DNA of 64,000 nt from Paracentrotus lividus (taxonomy: Eukaryota > Echinodermata > Echinoidea > Camarodonta > Echinidae): assembly GCA_940671915.1 (NCBI GenBank), contig CALNVZ010003426.1:39211389-39275388 (forward strand). Direction: 5' to 3'. Both the position numbers and the translations under genes were made by a program. This document shows positions 12,592 to 26,500 of the stretch, one piece after another. Position 1 is the first letter of the stretch; each line of letters starts with the position of its first letter. The notes under the pieces were generated by a model, which saw nothing but the letters and a program-made list of their open reading frames with translations, ran no database searches and was not told the DNA's origin.

Positions 12592-13395
12592 GTAAGGCTA
12601 TACGGTTTGGTAAGCATGTTTTTTTCCCCGACCAGACATGTGGTGGAAAATATGCCACTTATTTTCCCATTTTATTTTATGTTCCAATTGTGAGTTACTT
12701 ATTTTGGTTGAGGATTTACGTACATAATGTTACTAACGTGGTAAGTAGTTACTCTCCTTCAAATTCCTGTCTTTTAATGCTTGTATTTAACTCATTTTAA
12801 AATGACCATTTGATTTTCATCGCCCATGCGGTTTCCGAGAAAATTCGGGGCTTGGTTGAAGCCATACTACGCGTAGGATTATGAATACTACATCGTTGAC
12901 GTTGCCAATTTGCCAATTGGTTTTGAGGAAGTACGAAAAATCAGGAAAACCCCTTCCCAATCAATTTTTAAAAGATTATTGGATAGTTTAATTTTTTTTG
13001 CAATATATTTTATTTTAATTTACACTTTCAATGCAGAAGAAAAAAGAAATTATATTGGATCCCACGTTATTTTGATCATTATGGGGATGTGTGCATGTTA
13101 TATTGGCAATACGAGGCTGTACGATTTCAGCGCGCGAACATTTGAACTAGCGCCAAAAATGGTTGGGACCAAAACAAAGGCAATTTTGGCTTTCGGCGCG
13201 GCGCATATAAAAAATCATAAGCATAGCCTGTCAATTAATATCTTATATATTTTTAAATACCAAAACTATATTTTGTGGGTGTTAGATATATTATTTTGAC
13301 GTGTTAATTGTTATCAAACAAAGTGGAAATGTCAGATACTGATGAAAATTTCATGACTTTGTCTTTTAGTTTGAGTTTGTCTGACGTGACTTCGC

Positions 13396-13399
<4 letters not shown>

Positions 13400-13441
<42 letters not shown>
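13400..13441. repeat. Poly-T run of about 42 bases
   Basis: An uninterrupted T tract followed by further T-rich sequence. It could be the poly-A tail of a minus-strand retrocopy, but no retroelement body is recognised beside it. Confidence 0.9.
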
Positions 13442-16400
13442 CATTCCTGTTTTTTATTATTATTGTTTTTTTTTACTGTTTATTTCTACTTTTACTAAAA
13501 TAAAAAAAATAAAAAACATTAACTAACTGTTAGGCCTGGCTAGACTGTAGAATATAGTCATAAGTCTTATTCCCATACTGGAAATGTTATTATTTCATCT
13601 AACGTTAGGCCTAGCTAACGTTAGGCCCCTATTATTAGTATTAAACTTAGGCTTCTTAATATTATTTTTTCACCAAGGTCCAAGCGTATTCTCCTGCTTA
13701 AACCCCCAAATTTTTCGTTACAGTGTCTCCACTCAATTTTAACCAGCTATTTGAAATGGTTTACAAGCAATGTCTTTGTATTTTTTTTTTTTAGCACAAA
13801 ATGTTAGAAAATTATTGTGGAGTAGAATTATTGATGATGACAAGCTGTACTCCTGTGGTGTATTCAAAGTAAATTTTTGGCTTAATCCTGAGACACAAAA
13901 CCAGGCTTCAAGTTCATTTTTGTGAAGTATCTAGATACCCAACCCCCTATCCTACATGTAGACTAACTATAGACAGCGCTGTAGAAGGGATCCGGTCATT
14001 TACGTTGAATATTGATGGGTGACCTCGTTGATGGGTCGACCCGGAAGTAGAAAAAAATCGCTGTGCTTTTGAACAGCAGCGCATACGGAGCGCTAAACCC
14101 GCCTGCTCTAGCCGCCTAGCTAGCTTGCTAGCAGACGGCGCTCGCGACCGGGGGTTTATTTATATCGCCATGTACCGTACCTGCGATATGAACACAAGTT
14201 ACGTGTTTGGAACTGATTTTTGCCTTCAAATATCGATCACTCACTGTTATGACAACATAAATATGTGGAAGAACCTATCTGCTCTTGTATTCTTGGTATT
14301 TACATAAATTCAATGTGAGTATCATTTTTTTAAAAATATATTACTTGTGAGAGATTCGGGGTATACCAGCCCCACAACTAATCATCAGTCAGTCCCCGTC
14401 GCGAAGTCTACATGTACATGTAGACCTACCTGGAAAACTTGGAAATAAGGGAAAAGTAATTGAATTTTAGAAAAATGCCTCAAAATCAGGGAATTAACTA
14501 GGCCTAAGTAAGCAGTTTCTTGTTTGCTGCGATGCATCATTGCCACGACACATCCAAATAGAAGTAGCTTGATACTTGATGTGGTAATCCCTCAGGTGTC
14601 AGGACGCCATACCATGTATACTGGGATAGCCTAGGCTAGATCTAGTTTTTGAAAATCCATCAGGGTAAATTTGGAGAAATTTAGGATCTTATATAAAGTG
14701 CAAGAGGGACTATGTGGGAGGGAGCAGGTTTTGCAACTTTGTCCATTGGTTTTCTCCAAGTTTTTTTTGTTTTTTTTGTTTTTTTGCAATAGGTCTACAT
14801 ATTGACTCTTAATTATTTAAACTCTCCTACACATTGTACATTAGATTCTAGTTACCGGTATATTTATCGGAGAATAGGTTTTCAGTAAATTTAATTTCAC
14901 TATCATGAAATTGAAAACATAAATAAAAAATACTCCCAATTATTTCGCATTGCCTTAAAAATATTCAGAAACTTGCCATGAAATTAATTTTAAAAAGGGT
15001 TATATTTCACCCTAGGGAGAAAAAAATGAATAAATTCTAAAAGGAACATCTTAACACCCAGTTATAATGGCAAGTAAAATAGTTTTTAGTAATGACAAAT
15101 TATTAGTTCACTTTCTGAAAGTCTTCACACTAAAATCTTGCTACACATACAGTCCGTTGCTAGCCTGGGGAAATTTGTTCTCCAAAGAAAATTAATGTAT
15201 TAACCGGCAAAAAGTACAAAATGCCTTGTGGTCAGAAGCCACTTTTTAGAAACAGATCTATGGTGCTTTCTCTGAAAATTAGCAGTGATTCAGATTGGGT
15301 GGTAGCAAAATAGGAGAATAACTCTAGGGCAGGAAAATTCAAACTCAGAGATATTTTTTTCTAAAATGGACTTTCAAGGAATTATCAAGAAATTATCGGT
15401 TCTTTTAGAATATTTTTAAAATACAAATGAATCAGATTCGTTCCCAGATGCATTCATTATTTCCAGAACCGCTGACAGAACCAATTATAGGCCCTATGGG
15501 GGTTGGAAGGGGGGGATCCTAAAAGGGATTTGGTAACTTTCAAAAAACAAGTGCAATTGGATCAAAATGAGTAAAAACAAGCTACACCATGTACTGTAAG
15601 TTTCTCATAACATCTCATAACAGTGAAAACAAACAATTCTAAGCATACGGCCGAGAACGAGTTGTTTTACTACCGCTCCATTGCGAGCTTAGCAGCCCGG
15701 TAGGGATTGGGACTACAGTACACAGGAAATGCGATGTACATTGTGCTGCATTCGAAATGCATGTGTTTTCAAAAGCGTCTGGTGTAATACGTTTTTGAAA
15801 ATTTAAGTATGAAATCATAGATATCTCGAAAGTAAAGCAGGCAATTAGCCTGCAATTTTGAAGAGATGCTACACTGACACATTTTATAATCATGTTGGCA
15901 AAATGAGCTAAATCTAATAAATTGCCATTTGAATCAATATCATTCAACATTACTGCATCCCTTTAACCAAACTGTTAAAAATAGGTTCAGCCCCAGCACA
16001 TGTTTAAAAACTTCTCGCTGTGCATTGATCAGGGAGTGGTGTAGTCGGTCGTAGAGTCCACTGCATTGATCCATGTTTGTACATCTCAGTCACGTCTTAC
16101 TCTCTCAGATGGTCCCAGACCTGCCAGAGTTGAATAAACCTGGGAAGTTCCGACTGTCACCATATCTTAGAACCAAATTAATATCTGGTTAGACTTCCCC
16201 CCCCCCCCTCTTTTTTAAAGGAATCTTTTTAAAGTAGTAGTGACAACTCAACACCTGTAAATGAAGAAATAAAAATTGGCAGTGTACAATTCCGAGGTTC
16301 CCTCTATTGAAAGCTCCACATTCGCCTTCTAAAAAGACTTGACGAGCGATTCAGCCCTCAAGAGCTCCTCATGCCTATTTAGAGGGCAATTGTGGAGCTT

Positions 16401-16470
16401 TACAGGATGGTATTGCCCTTTGTCCGTTTAATTTTTTTTTTCTCTGGCAGTTTCATAAATTCAATTGTAG

Positions 16471-16496
16471 CCCCCCCCCCCCCCCCCCCCCCCCCC
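16471..16496. repeat. Poly-C run of 26 bases
   Basis: An uninterrupted C tract just left of the MITE at 16531. A shorter C tract also lies at about 16199-16208. These lengths are prone to sequencing error. Confidence 0.9.
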
Positions 16497-16530
16497 ATGA
16501 GTCGGGTGTGGGGGAGGTGAGTAAGAAAAT

Positions 16531-16815
16531 TACTGTATAAGTGGTTATTTTCGCGAATTTCGCGAGTTGGTCATCGCGAAAATTTCCACCTTAGTACAAG
16601 GCTATTTATAGTAATGAAGTCATCATTAAAATCGCGAAATTTTGCTCCTGCGAATTTCCCCAACTAGTCCAAAATCGCGAAAATATCTGGACGCGAAAAT
16701 ATTGGCTTATTAGCAGAAAAATTACCTGATATTGATTTCAACAAATTTTCGAATTTCCCCAACTAGTCCAAAATCGCGAAAATATCTGGACGCGAAAATA
16801 TTGGCTTATACAGTA
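16531..16815. mobile_element. MITE with TACTGTATAAG / CTTATACAGTA ends
   Basis: The left end TACTGTATAAGTGGTTATTT continues into TTCGCG; the right end is CGCGAAAATATTGGCTTATACAGTA read in pieces, its inverted copy. Several GCGAAAAT / ATTTTCGC words lie between. AATT stands directly outside ACTGTATAAG on both sides and may be a 4-bp target duplication. The element is non-coding and contains an internal duplication described separately. Confidence 0.75.
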
Positions 16816-16857
16816 ATTAGCAGAAAAATTACCTGATATTGATTTCAACAAATTTTC
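16651..16857. repeat. 99-bp tandem duplication across a MITE end
   Basis: The segment beginning CGAATTTCCCCAACTAGTCC at 16651 recurs at 16750. Each copy runs through the MITE end into flanking TTAGCAGAAAAATTACCTGA. The first copy lacks the eight bases ACAGTAAT at the MITE terminus that the second copy keeps. This is either a real local duplication with a small deletion or a mis-join. Confidence 0.8.
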
Positions 16858-19800
16858 CCCAATCAATCAGGGACTGAAGAAGAAAAAAAAATACCCCATA
16901 AACCGGCATGATTTTTCTCCACGGATCTGCAGATTTTAAATATTTTAAAAAATTAAGAGAAAGGAGCCCCCCGCCCCCCCACCCCCCCAATTAAAAAAAA
17001 AAAAAAAAAATTGTGTACACAGAAAGTGGCAAAATTATGTATTTTAGACACTATACTTAAATTAATTTACACAATATTGTAGTAACTTCAGTCCTCATAT
17101 ATATACATACAGTTACATGTCATTGCTACGGTGTACATTAAAAAAAAATGATAAGGTAGTGACGAGTACATGTACTAGGGCCTAAATTGTGTCTTTATAT
17201 CTTTGAATAGACAAATTGGTTTTCTCTTACCCTCCATTGCTAATATTGCATCAATCAACCAAACATGATACAAGTAGTCTAGTTCCCTCTATAGTGCAAT
17301 ACATTATAACTCTCTCAATGTACTCACATCCATTACAATAATAGAAGACTAAAAACAAAAAACCCAGAATTTTGTTGTTCAAGAATATCACCCCCTTTTC
17401 ACATTTTTAAAAGTTATTTATTTATTTTATTTTTTTGCATTTGTTCTATCATAGAATCAGATTGAGACATATTATGTTTGTTTTACATGCATCAGGGCTT
17501 AAATTGCAACTTCCAGCCGAATTGCACAATACACATACTCCTGCAAGGTCTCCAGTTTAGTCTCACCATAATTACTATGCATTGTATATTTCTTCAAGTA
17601 AAAATTTCTGATAATTTGATGTTTACAAAGTCAGTGATTTTCCAAGTTAAATCATTTACAATTGGAGTAGAAAGTGAGAATTGGAAAGCATTGAAAAAAT
17701 TGAATTCACCTTTTTTTTGGCTTCTAGTCTTGGAAAATTATGGCTAAACTTCTTGTATTATATTTGTAAACAGTCTAATTACATAGTCTCAGTGGAAATA
17801 TTGTAATCACTTTCCAACATAATCTTCCACATGGTTTAGTCTACATGTAATATCAGGAAACTCCCTGTTAATATTAATCATTTCCAGGGCTGGTTATGTA
17901 CCTTTACATGTAGATGACTTGTACTGTAGTGGTACACATACATACAAGCAAATCCTTCACTTTCATGAACTGTACATAGCAAAATCACCAATTGAAATAA
18001 AATAAACAAATTCATATACATGTACTCATTTTTTTTTATTGTGAAGAAGAAATGATTGAAATACAACTGGATGGAATTATTACATGGTGAGAACAAAAGA
18101 CAAAAACAGAAAGCACTATTGGCAGTGTTGTGCACATCAATGAACTGCTTCAATGGCTTGATGAATGCATACTCTTTCATTTAGTGGTCTGGCGCCCTCA
18201 CTCGGTTAATGTCATGTCAATCTCCAAAACTGATCAATAGTTTTAGACAGAGACTGTACTATAGGTGTAGGATATTTTACAAGCATATTCTCATGTGAAT
18301 TGTAAATTTATGGATGTTGTGTTCTATTATTGATTGAAAGAGACTTTGTGATAGAAATGTTTTGTGTGCCATTGAAAGATTACATTTAGTCCTGAGTTAA
18401 AAAAGAGATTGTGACTGTGAGTGATAAATAAGAAAGTGATAAGAACAGATCATACAAATGTATGAGGATTAATGAGAGCAAAGTATTTCATTTCAACCAT
18501 GAACATGTCCACTACAGTTTTCAGATCTTGACCTGACAATGTTTTAACGTTAATCAACATCCTGTAACATTATTTGTAAGATTGAATGTCATTTTTTTTC
18601 CCTTTCAATAATGTAGAAAAGCGACCACATTTTACCACATCATTTCAAAAACAACTTTGTTTCCCATTATTTTTTTTTTCTTACTTCTCTTGTTCTCTTT
18701 GTGTGTTGGGGGGTGGAGAGAATTTTGAGCTTTGAGTTGATCAGGCAGAAAGGAATTCATATTATTTTTGAGGTACGAGGCAAGAGAATGCATACATGGC
18801 CATGTGTTTTATAGTGGGCCCCCCATATAAAGGTGTGTTGTACATGTGCGCGACAAGTACAGAATAAATATTATGATATAAAATGCTAAATACATGTGCA
18901 CTTATATGGTCGTATGCTTGTATTAAGTTGAGGGGAATTAATCTGGCAATTATTTAAAGTAAAAGAAATGCAAATGTTAATAGCTCTATGAGTATAATAG
19001 CGTTTAATTACATCTGAGTAGCCATTGCTGCGGGCAGGGAGGAGCGAGGAGGATGAGGGAGGAGCATAAATTTCTATTCTTTAACAAATTAAGCTTTTAC
19101 CTTCACATTACCTAAACATTAAAGGTTTACTAAATTAGAAAATAATTGCTCATTTTCGTTAGGAGGAATCATTAGAGTCACAATTAACCACCCATTTTTT
19201 CCAAAATTATTTTGGTAATCAAGGATAATCATTTGAAAAGCCCCAATTGCCCATTCCCGCCTATATTAGCCCCGCCCTACAAAAGCTCATCCGAAAAGCG
19301 ATCGTAACCATATCCGTCCACCGTGACATTATGTGACGTATTGTGAGTAAGCCAGTCGCACGGACAGTACAGTGCATGCATGTGTAGGCATTGAGCCGCC
19401 GAGCTGGCGGGGCTGCTATACCCCATGCTCCCCGTTGCCACGACACTATACTGTTTCTTCACACATTACATTGGTCACTAGAATCTTGATTTTTGCGACA
19501 CGATTTCATCAATAAATGTCTATTTGTGCTTGTATAAATAGGGTATCTTGTAGTAAGACCACTAATGGATGCCAGGGCCTAGCTTTATAACATACATCAG
19601 TTTCTTCCAAAAGAGATGAAAGCTTTTGGAGTTTGCGAAAAGTAACGTCAAGCCTACTTTACTTGAGCAGACTGGCTTACAATTACTTGCATTGAGTTTG
19701 CCGGAGTTGACTTTAAAATATTCCCAAATCGATATGAAGGAATGAGAATTACTGCTTACGTTGGTTAGACCTTACTACAATTATAATATCTCTTCTACTT

Positions 19801-22800
19801 ACAGAAGTTCAATATTTGATTGATAAAACAGTCACTGTGTATAATTGCATCGAGCGAAGGCAGGACAGTTATGCAATATTCCCACAGCGTGAATATCCGT
19901 GCAATGTATACACGAGACGAGATCAGACCGCAATCTGACATTCTACAGTCTGTGCTGTGTATTCGCATGCTGCAGAAATGTGCTGATGGGGGCAATGACT
20001 ATTGTCCAGGCTTACACTCGGTGTGCCGTATATAACTAAATACACATACGACCTCATAAAGTGCCCCCGTTATCAGCTCATAAAATTTGCAATTTGCAGC
20101 GCTCTACACCATAGAGGTACATACCCCCTTGTGGTGCTAGCACACACGATAACTCGCTAAGTCCATATAGCAGTCGTTATGTCATTTGAGGCTACAACAA
20201 CTAAAGGCGCTTAAACACTTCAGGGACCACCCAAACGACTGGTCTAATGCGTTTACGTAATCGCAAAGCACTCTAAGAACAAGCCGACACAGTACGAGGA
20301 TGTCCTATGGTAGAAGAATGATTTAATTACGCAAGATTTGAACTATTTTGGCGCACATACTTGTCAACTGCCAATGATGTCGTGACAACCGAATAGTTCT
20401 TAAGACTTTCGTCATACTAATCTACATTCATTCTCTTTCAATTGTCGTTAGTCCTCACTCTGGCACAAAAGGAGTCCAATACTGTGCGTTTTCAGTTGTA
20501 CATACACGCATCCTAACTGCATCTCTCCGTGTGTTTTTAGCGGTCTTACTTTTAACTCACGTCATTCCGCTAAGGAAACCCACCGCAATCCAGCTCACAC
20601 GCAGTTTTCAAGGCGACTCTCACCTGAACAGCCATCTCAGTTTTTCAACATTTTTTCCGCTTCACAATCTGAGACTTCTTCATTAAATTGACAGAATAAT
20701 CACCTTTCATTTTCACCTTTCGTTTGTGTGTGAGAGAGGTAATAATGGACGGCGCCGTGGTGAACCCTAACAGCCACAATTTCGATTTTCTTCCACTCCT
20801 TTTTTTCTACTTCTTCTTTAATTTTAGTACAACCTTTTAACAGTTATAACTAAACTGGCATATATATCACTCTTCCATTAATATCATAAGTAAAAACTCG
20901 GATCAAAGTCTGAACACTTAAGTGTATACCTAATTTTACCAGCTATTAAAGCTTAATTTCACATTTCAATTTTCTACCTAAATTTCAAGTAACGATTGGT
21001 AGCACCCTCTTTTCCTAACAGCTTGAAAAATTTGCGTGTCAACTCAATAAGTCATGATCATGCTTATATAGGGTAAATTTTCGGTATTAGTTTGTCCGCC
21101 AGCCAAGGGAATTACTCTCTAGAGAGCGCCAGTAAAGAAAAAAATTACTGCCGTGCGTCACAGTTAAACTCATTATACCTTGACTAATTACACGACGTGA
21201 TATTACTCCCGAGAGTACCCATTTTGTATCAACTATAGCAGATGCACTCGGGAAGGCGAACATTAACATTTCTATTCCAGTATAGACAAATATGATTAAT
21301 ATCAATTGACACATAACATGAAACAAATAGTCTGATTGGATTATGTAATTTATCAGAATTAATATGGGTGTTCAAATTTACACTCATTTCACTAGTCCTA
21401 CTTAATTAACGCATATACATCGGTCGTCTATATAAACATACAACATGATTCCACATGTCCTCCTTGAATAAACCGAAAACAGAAAAGTCAAATCCCTCAC
21501 TACAGTCGCGTCCCAAAGATAAAAAGCCAATAACATACCCAAAATCTCTGAAGCCTCACATAATTAATAATTGTATAATTATGTGTAATCTAATTTCCAT
21601 GGGTATGACAAGCCAAAGATAACTCACTATTTCTATCTATCAAGATACACAGTGTACCTGACCTATTGTCAATGGATACAAACTGACACCATGTCGAATG
21701 TTTAACAAACACTTGGTCACAAGTGATTCCCTCCCCCTGTACCAAGTTGTCTTTGACCAGCAAAGCACTCGGCTTTTCTGTATTGATCATTATGATTGTT
21801 TTGTGTTAAGTCACCCCTTCCTGAGTCCTATACTTAGCAACAAAGCGAATAATTACATTATCTAATATGAAATGCAAGCGCTTTGCGGAAATAAAATCAT
21901 ACAACACATCATTTCGCCCAAATTTTCTTGATCTGAACTTTTGCTGGAAGCAAACTGACTCGCGCGAAAATTGATTCTTATCACAACCTACCCTAGCAAC
22001 AGATTCTATATTGATTGGAAAGGTCTGAACTTTCCAAGAGCTCCAATATGCATGTTTATTTTCTTGTAGGTGCCCTTAATTTTCTCTGCCCAATTGATAT
22101 TTCAGAAGTTACTTTTTCCATTCACCCTGTGTTTTCACATATTTTGCATATACTATGTAACTTCTTATGACTTAACCCCCATCACTCCCTTCCTCAGATC
22201 ATCGATTTTTTGAATTCTTCAGACAATTCTCTTTCAGAATATGTATACTTTTATGGGTATAGGGTGTCAAATATAAGAATGATACTCTATTAAATAAAAA
22301 CGGTACAATTTCTTTGAAAACATATCATGTAACAGAAAAGGGCCCACCTCAAAACGCATGGCCACATGTACATGTACACTGTCACATGTCACCAACACTT
22401 TAACTAGGTTTCTAGAATTCAAGTGATTGTTCGTACCTGTAGACAATCGTGTTTCAGCAGGGAAAACGCCCCCTAATTACATGTAATCTAGGTTAACAGA
22501 CCTGATTGGCCTGTGCGTATTGACAAGTACATTGAACTGTCTTTTTCAGGTACCAAATATAAATTTTTGAAATCTCATGTAAAAGAACATTTTTTTTATT
22601 AAACACTGTTAATTCAGGAATTTGAAAATAATGGTTTTGGTTTTTGGGGGGTATAAGCAAGACTTTGCTTCAGATTACAGACTACACATATCTTTTACTG
22701 CTTTACATGTACATTTAAATCAACACAATAAAGTTATTATTTAGAGACGAATTTCCCTTTGAAAAAGTAGCCAGCGCATTGTATGCCTGGATGAATTAGC

Positions 22801-23463
22801 ACAATGGGGGTCATAGCATGGCTAGAGCAGTCATAGATTTGGAATCTATGCCTTTCAATAGGTTCTCCATTCTTTGTACTTGTAAAGGTTTACTCACACT
22901 AGATTTTAAGAAGCGTCTATTGTGTTTTCCAATGCTTTAATGTGGTTTGAATAAGCCCACACAGTACCCCCATTATTTCCTAACAAATATACAATCCCTT
23001 TTCAGCCAATCACGATGAAGTAGAACCACAAAAGTTTGCGAAGTACAATAGTATGACCCATCCCTGTTTTGCACACAGTAATTGGTCTCAACCAGAGTGT
23101 CTTTACAGTGGTATCATCGCACTACCAGTTTATCTCAATGCCACCTATGTTTTGCTCTGAAGGGGAACGTGGTAGACTCAACTTTATTTAGAATTTGATT
23201 TTGAGCGCACCACACCTTCTTGTACAAGCAGTTCTGCAGATTTATCAACTTGAATTGTTTGACTATTGGGAGCTGTCTTCATTTGATGTGAAACCATTGC
23301 CTTTTTAGCCCCCAAAAACCTGTGACTCAAATTTGGCAGAGTTCAGAAAACTTAACAATCTTAAATCCAGCTTGTTCTGAGTTCTTCAAATCCCTTGTTG
23401 ATTTTGGACCAATCTGACTGAATATTATACTTTAGACAATAGGAAAAGGTTGCCAATTTCAAG

Positions 23464-23535
23464 ATGAGTACTGATAATGTAGCATTTAGTCCTGAAGACG
23501 AACCAGCCACTTCCAATGGTAATGGGATAAAAAAG
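23464..23535 (+). CDS. SLC28-like exon 1 (start codon, residues 1-24)
   Basis: Opens with ATG at 23464 and ends AAAAAG|GTAAGA, donor phase 0. It encodes a polar, acidic and serine-rich N-terminus that is expected in the cytosol and poorly conserved in this family. How far the 5' UTR extends upstream, and whether a further noncoding exon exists, cannot be read from the sequence. The following intron is 2,164 bp. Confidence 0.75.
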
Positions 23536-26500
23536 GTAAGAGATATTCACGTTGTGTGGCGCTTTTAAGTAGACTTTTCGAGCTGATGGTGCGCGCTGAC
23601 AGTTTCAGTTTTCAGAATGTTTTTAATAAAGAGCATTTATTTTCTACCGTTTCTTTGCTTTGACGTAATGATTAGCAGTACATGTAAATTCTTTTGAGAG
23701 GATGTTATTTGATGGTGCTGTGATTATACAATTTGTATAGAGATGTAAATGTAATGTGTACAGTATGATACATGGAAATGAATTGTGAGAGAGAGTGTAA
23801 TATGAATATGAAAGAGCGTTTTTAAATTGTAGAAGAAGGAGAGAGACTGATAGAGAAGGAAAAATATAAATGGGGATATGGAGAGAGAGAACTGAATGAT
23901 AGACTGACGGAAAAAGAAACAAAATTAAATGAGGTAATAAGAGAAGAACAAAATGGGGGGGGGGGAATGGAATATGAAAGAGAGTTGGTCTCTGGCATAC
24001 AAGATGGAGAGAGGGAGATGAAGAAGGGTTTAAATTTCCTATTTAAGGCTATAATTTAAGAAGAAGCAGATGTAGAAGTAGGAAATAGACAAAGAGTAAA
24101 ATATGAAAGAGATTGTGGAACAGACGAGTACCATGTACTTCTAATAAATTTGTCTGTTATTAATCAAACAAGTTTTATATTTGGTTTCGAACCTTTAGTA
24201 CATGAATTTATGACATCTCTGGAGTAAAGCAAACATTATGGTTCAAAGAGAATTTTGTTTTCCCACTTTATAACGCCAGGCGCGGATCGAAGAAAATCGA
24301 ATTGAATGCATTTCGGGGGCCCAATTGTCTGGGAACAAAAGCGGCTCTTTGTCCCCAGACAATTGGGCCCCCGAAATGCATTCAATTCGAATTTCTTGGA
24401 TCCGCGCCTGTACGCCCACATTATATATATTTGCTCAGAATGTGTGCATGTACAGTGGGACAAAGCAAAGCAAATACATTCTTTACAGTAATATTACTTT
24501 TGTCTTCTGATCCTTGTATGGGTGCAGCATCTATGTATACAAAAGCTTCAGATTCACATGAAAGGAGATAATAAAAGAGAACTTTAGCATTTTATGGCAT
24601 CACATTAATATCAAGAATCCACAACAACATCTATTGTCACAGGAATTTGACTCGTACTACAATGTACTTTTCATTGTATTTTTCATTGTATATTCAAGGC
24701 ATCGCATATGGAGATTTTAACAAAGCAAAGATGTTGTCCCACTTTCATGTGACTTCTCTGTAAACCAAACATAGAGACACCTACACAAAAAAGTTTCAGA
24801 GTATTAAAATCACTTTTTAGACATTCATGTTTTGTTCTGTAGTGCCCTAGATGGAAAATGTGGCCTTGCCCCGATCGAATCTAAGGTTTGGTGCACTTTA
24901 TGCTAGAGCTGTTGAAATATTGACAAAGGCTGTAATTAATGGAGCTTGACAGCGTCCTACTTGTAAAGAAAATCTCAAACTATTGGCTGACAATGTCTGA
25001 CTAGTACTACTTTGTAATTAAAGTTGAAATTTCGTGCATTGACTCAAATGTTGTTTTCCCCGCAATACTGCATTCTTGTATTGTGGGGAGATACAATCTG
25101 TTTTCAGATCGCCCACATATTTCTGACTCTTCTGAACTTTTTTCACTTGTTTGAACTTAGAAAACAAAATTGAAAGAGAAGGAGGTGTTGGTCGGGGGTA
25201 TATTGACTGAGCAAGTCTGGCTACCAAAGTCTGATCGTCATACACTGAATCATGTTTTCATTAACTCACTGAGAAAAATAAACAGGCAAATCACCCCCCC
25301 CCCCCACACACACTCCATATTTTTCATTCTGGGGGAGGGGGAGTTAAAAGTTTGGACCCCGTGTCCACCATACCATATCAGGACAACTACCCCCTGGAAA
25401 ATTACCCCCCAGGACAACTACCCCCAGGAATGGGTTAGGTCTGGTGATAACCCCTCTTCGGTCGTTACATAAATATATTGGCCGGTATTTTCGAAGTGTG
25501 ACTAAGTTAGTAGGCCTACTGAATAAGTATTTAGTAGGCCTTGCTATTGTCTCAAACAATAGGTTGACATATTAAGTACCGGGAGGCCTAGTCACCTTTT
25601 GAAGATACCGGCCATTATATTTGCTTGTCTTTCTTTGCTTGATCTGTGAAAATGACTCCATAATTAACCCTCCTGTTTTTCACAATTATATCTCTACAGA
25701 CTGACGAGTATAATGACATCGAGCTCCAAGACAAATCCCACCACCTACCCACCAGCACCCCCATGAAACCAGGCCTCGATGCTGGTCTCGAGACCCTCAA
25801 TAACACCTCCGTTGATCTACCTGATGGAAAGAACGAGAAGGTTGGACAGTGCTGGACAGTAAGTTTATATAGGATTATGATAAGCATTGATATGGAAAAA
25901 ATGGTCAAACTTTTCTTTGTATATAAAAAAATGATAAGGATGATGAATGATAATATTTAGAGACTAAGTTTGAAATGATTGAGTAATGAAAGCACAATTA
26001 TTGTACCATTTTTATATGGGTATAAAGTTCAAAGTAAATTACTGGCATCTTTTGAAAGTGTAGAAAATGTAAACTTAATTTTAGGTCTCCTGATATAACA
26101 AGTAATTTTGCTGGTGCCATCTCTGTATTATTTTGGGATTTTTTTTACCCTAATATAAATAGATTCCTGATATAAAGGTAATTTCCATGGTCCCAAGGGC
26201 TTCATTATGATAAGTTTCTGCTGCACTGGTACATTAACATTTAATTAGAATGCATGATTGACTGCAATTTTTGCAACCCACATTGTCATTCAATTGATCT
26301 TTAATAAGTCAAAACGACTTTTATTTTGATTACTTGTACATGTATATTTTGAAAATACATGCAGAATTAACAAATCTTGATTTTATATGATTAATCAATT
26401 AATCTTCAATCAAAATAACTTTTTCTTTCTCCCTAGCATGTTGATGGAGTCCTGGATGTCGTGAAGGACACGTACAGCGAGCACAAGAAGTACTTCCACT

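Larger units (their letters stand above)
12592..23463. other. Region without recognisable genes upstream of the transporter
   Basis: AT-rich sequence, stop-rich in all frames. Slightly GC-richer patches with CpGs lie near 14030-14170 and 19260-19440 and could be promoters or 5' UTR exons, but I cannot tie them to a transcript. The 5' UTR and promoter of the SLC28-like gene should lie in the right part of this interval; no TATA box or initiator is called. Confidence 0.5.

Noticed and set aside
12910-13299. A 129-codon open frame
   Set aside because: The composition follows the local AT content, with Phe/Ile/Tyr/Lys excess, and no family, splice sites or conserved motif can be seen. Probably chance.
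15639-15950. A 103-codon minus-strand frame
   Set aside because: Mixed composition, but no start context, splice signals or recognisable family. Not enough to call a gene.
22790-22870. A tRNA-like word TAGATTTGGAATCTA with a stem
   Set aside because: There is no box B and no acceptor pairing; it is only a short palindrome.
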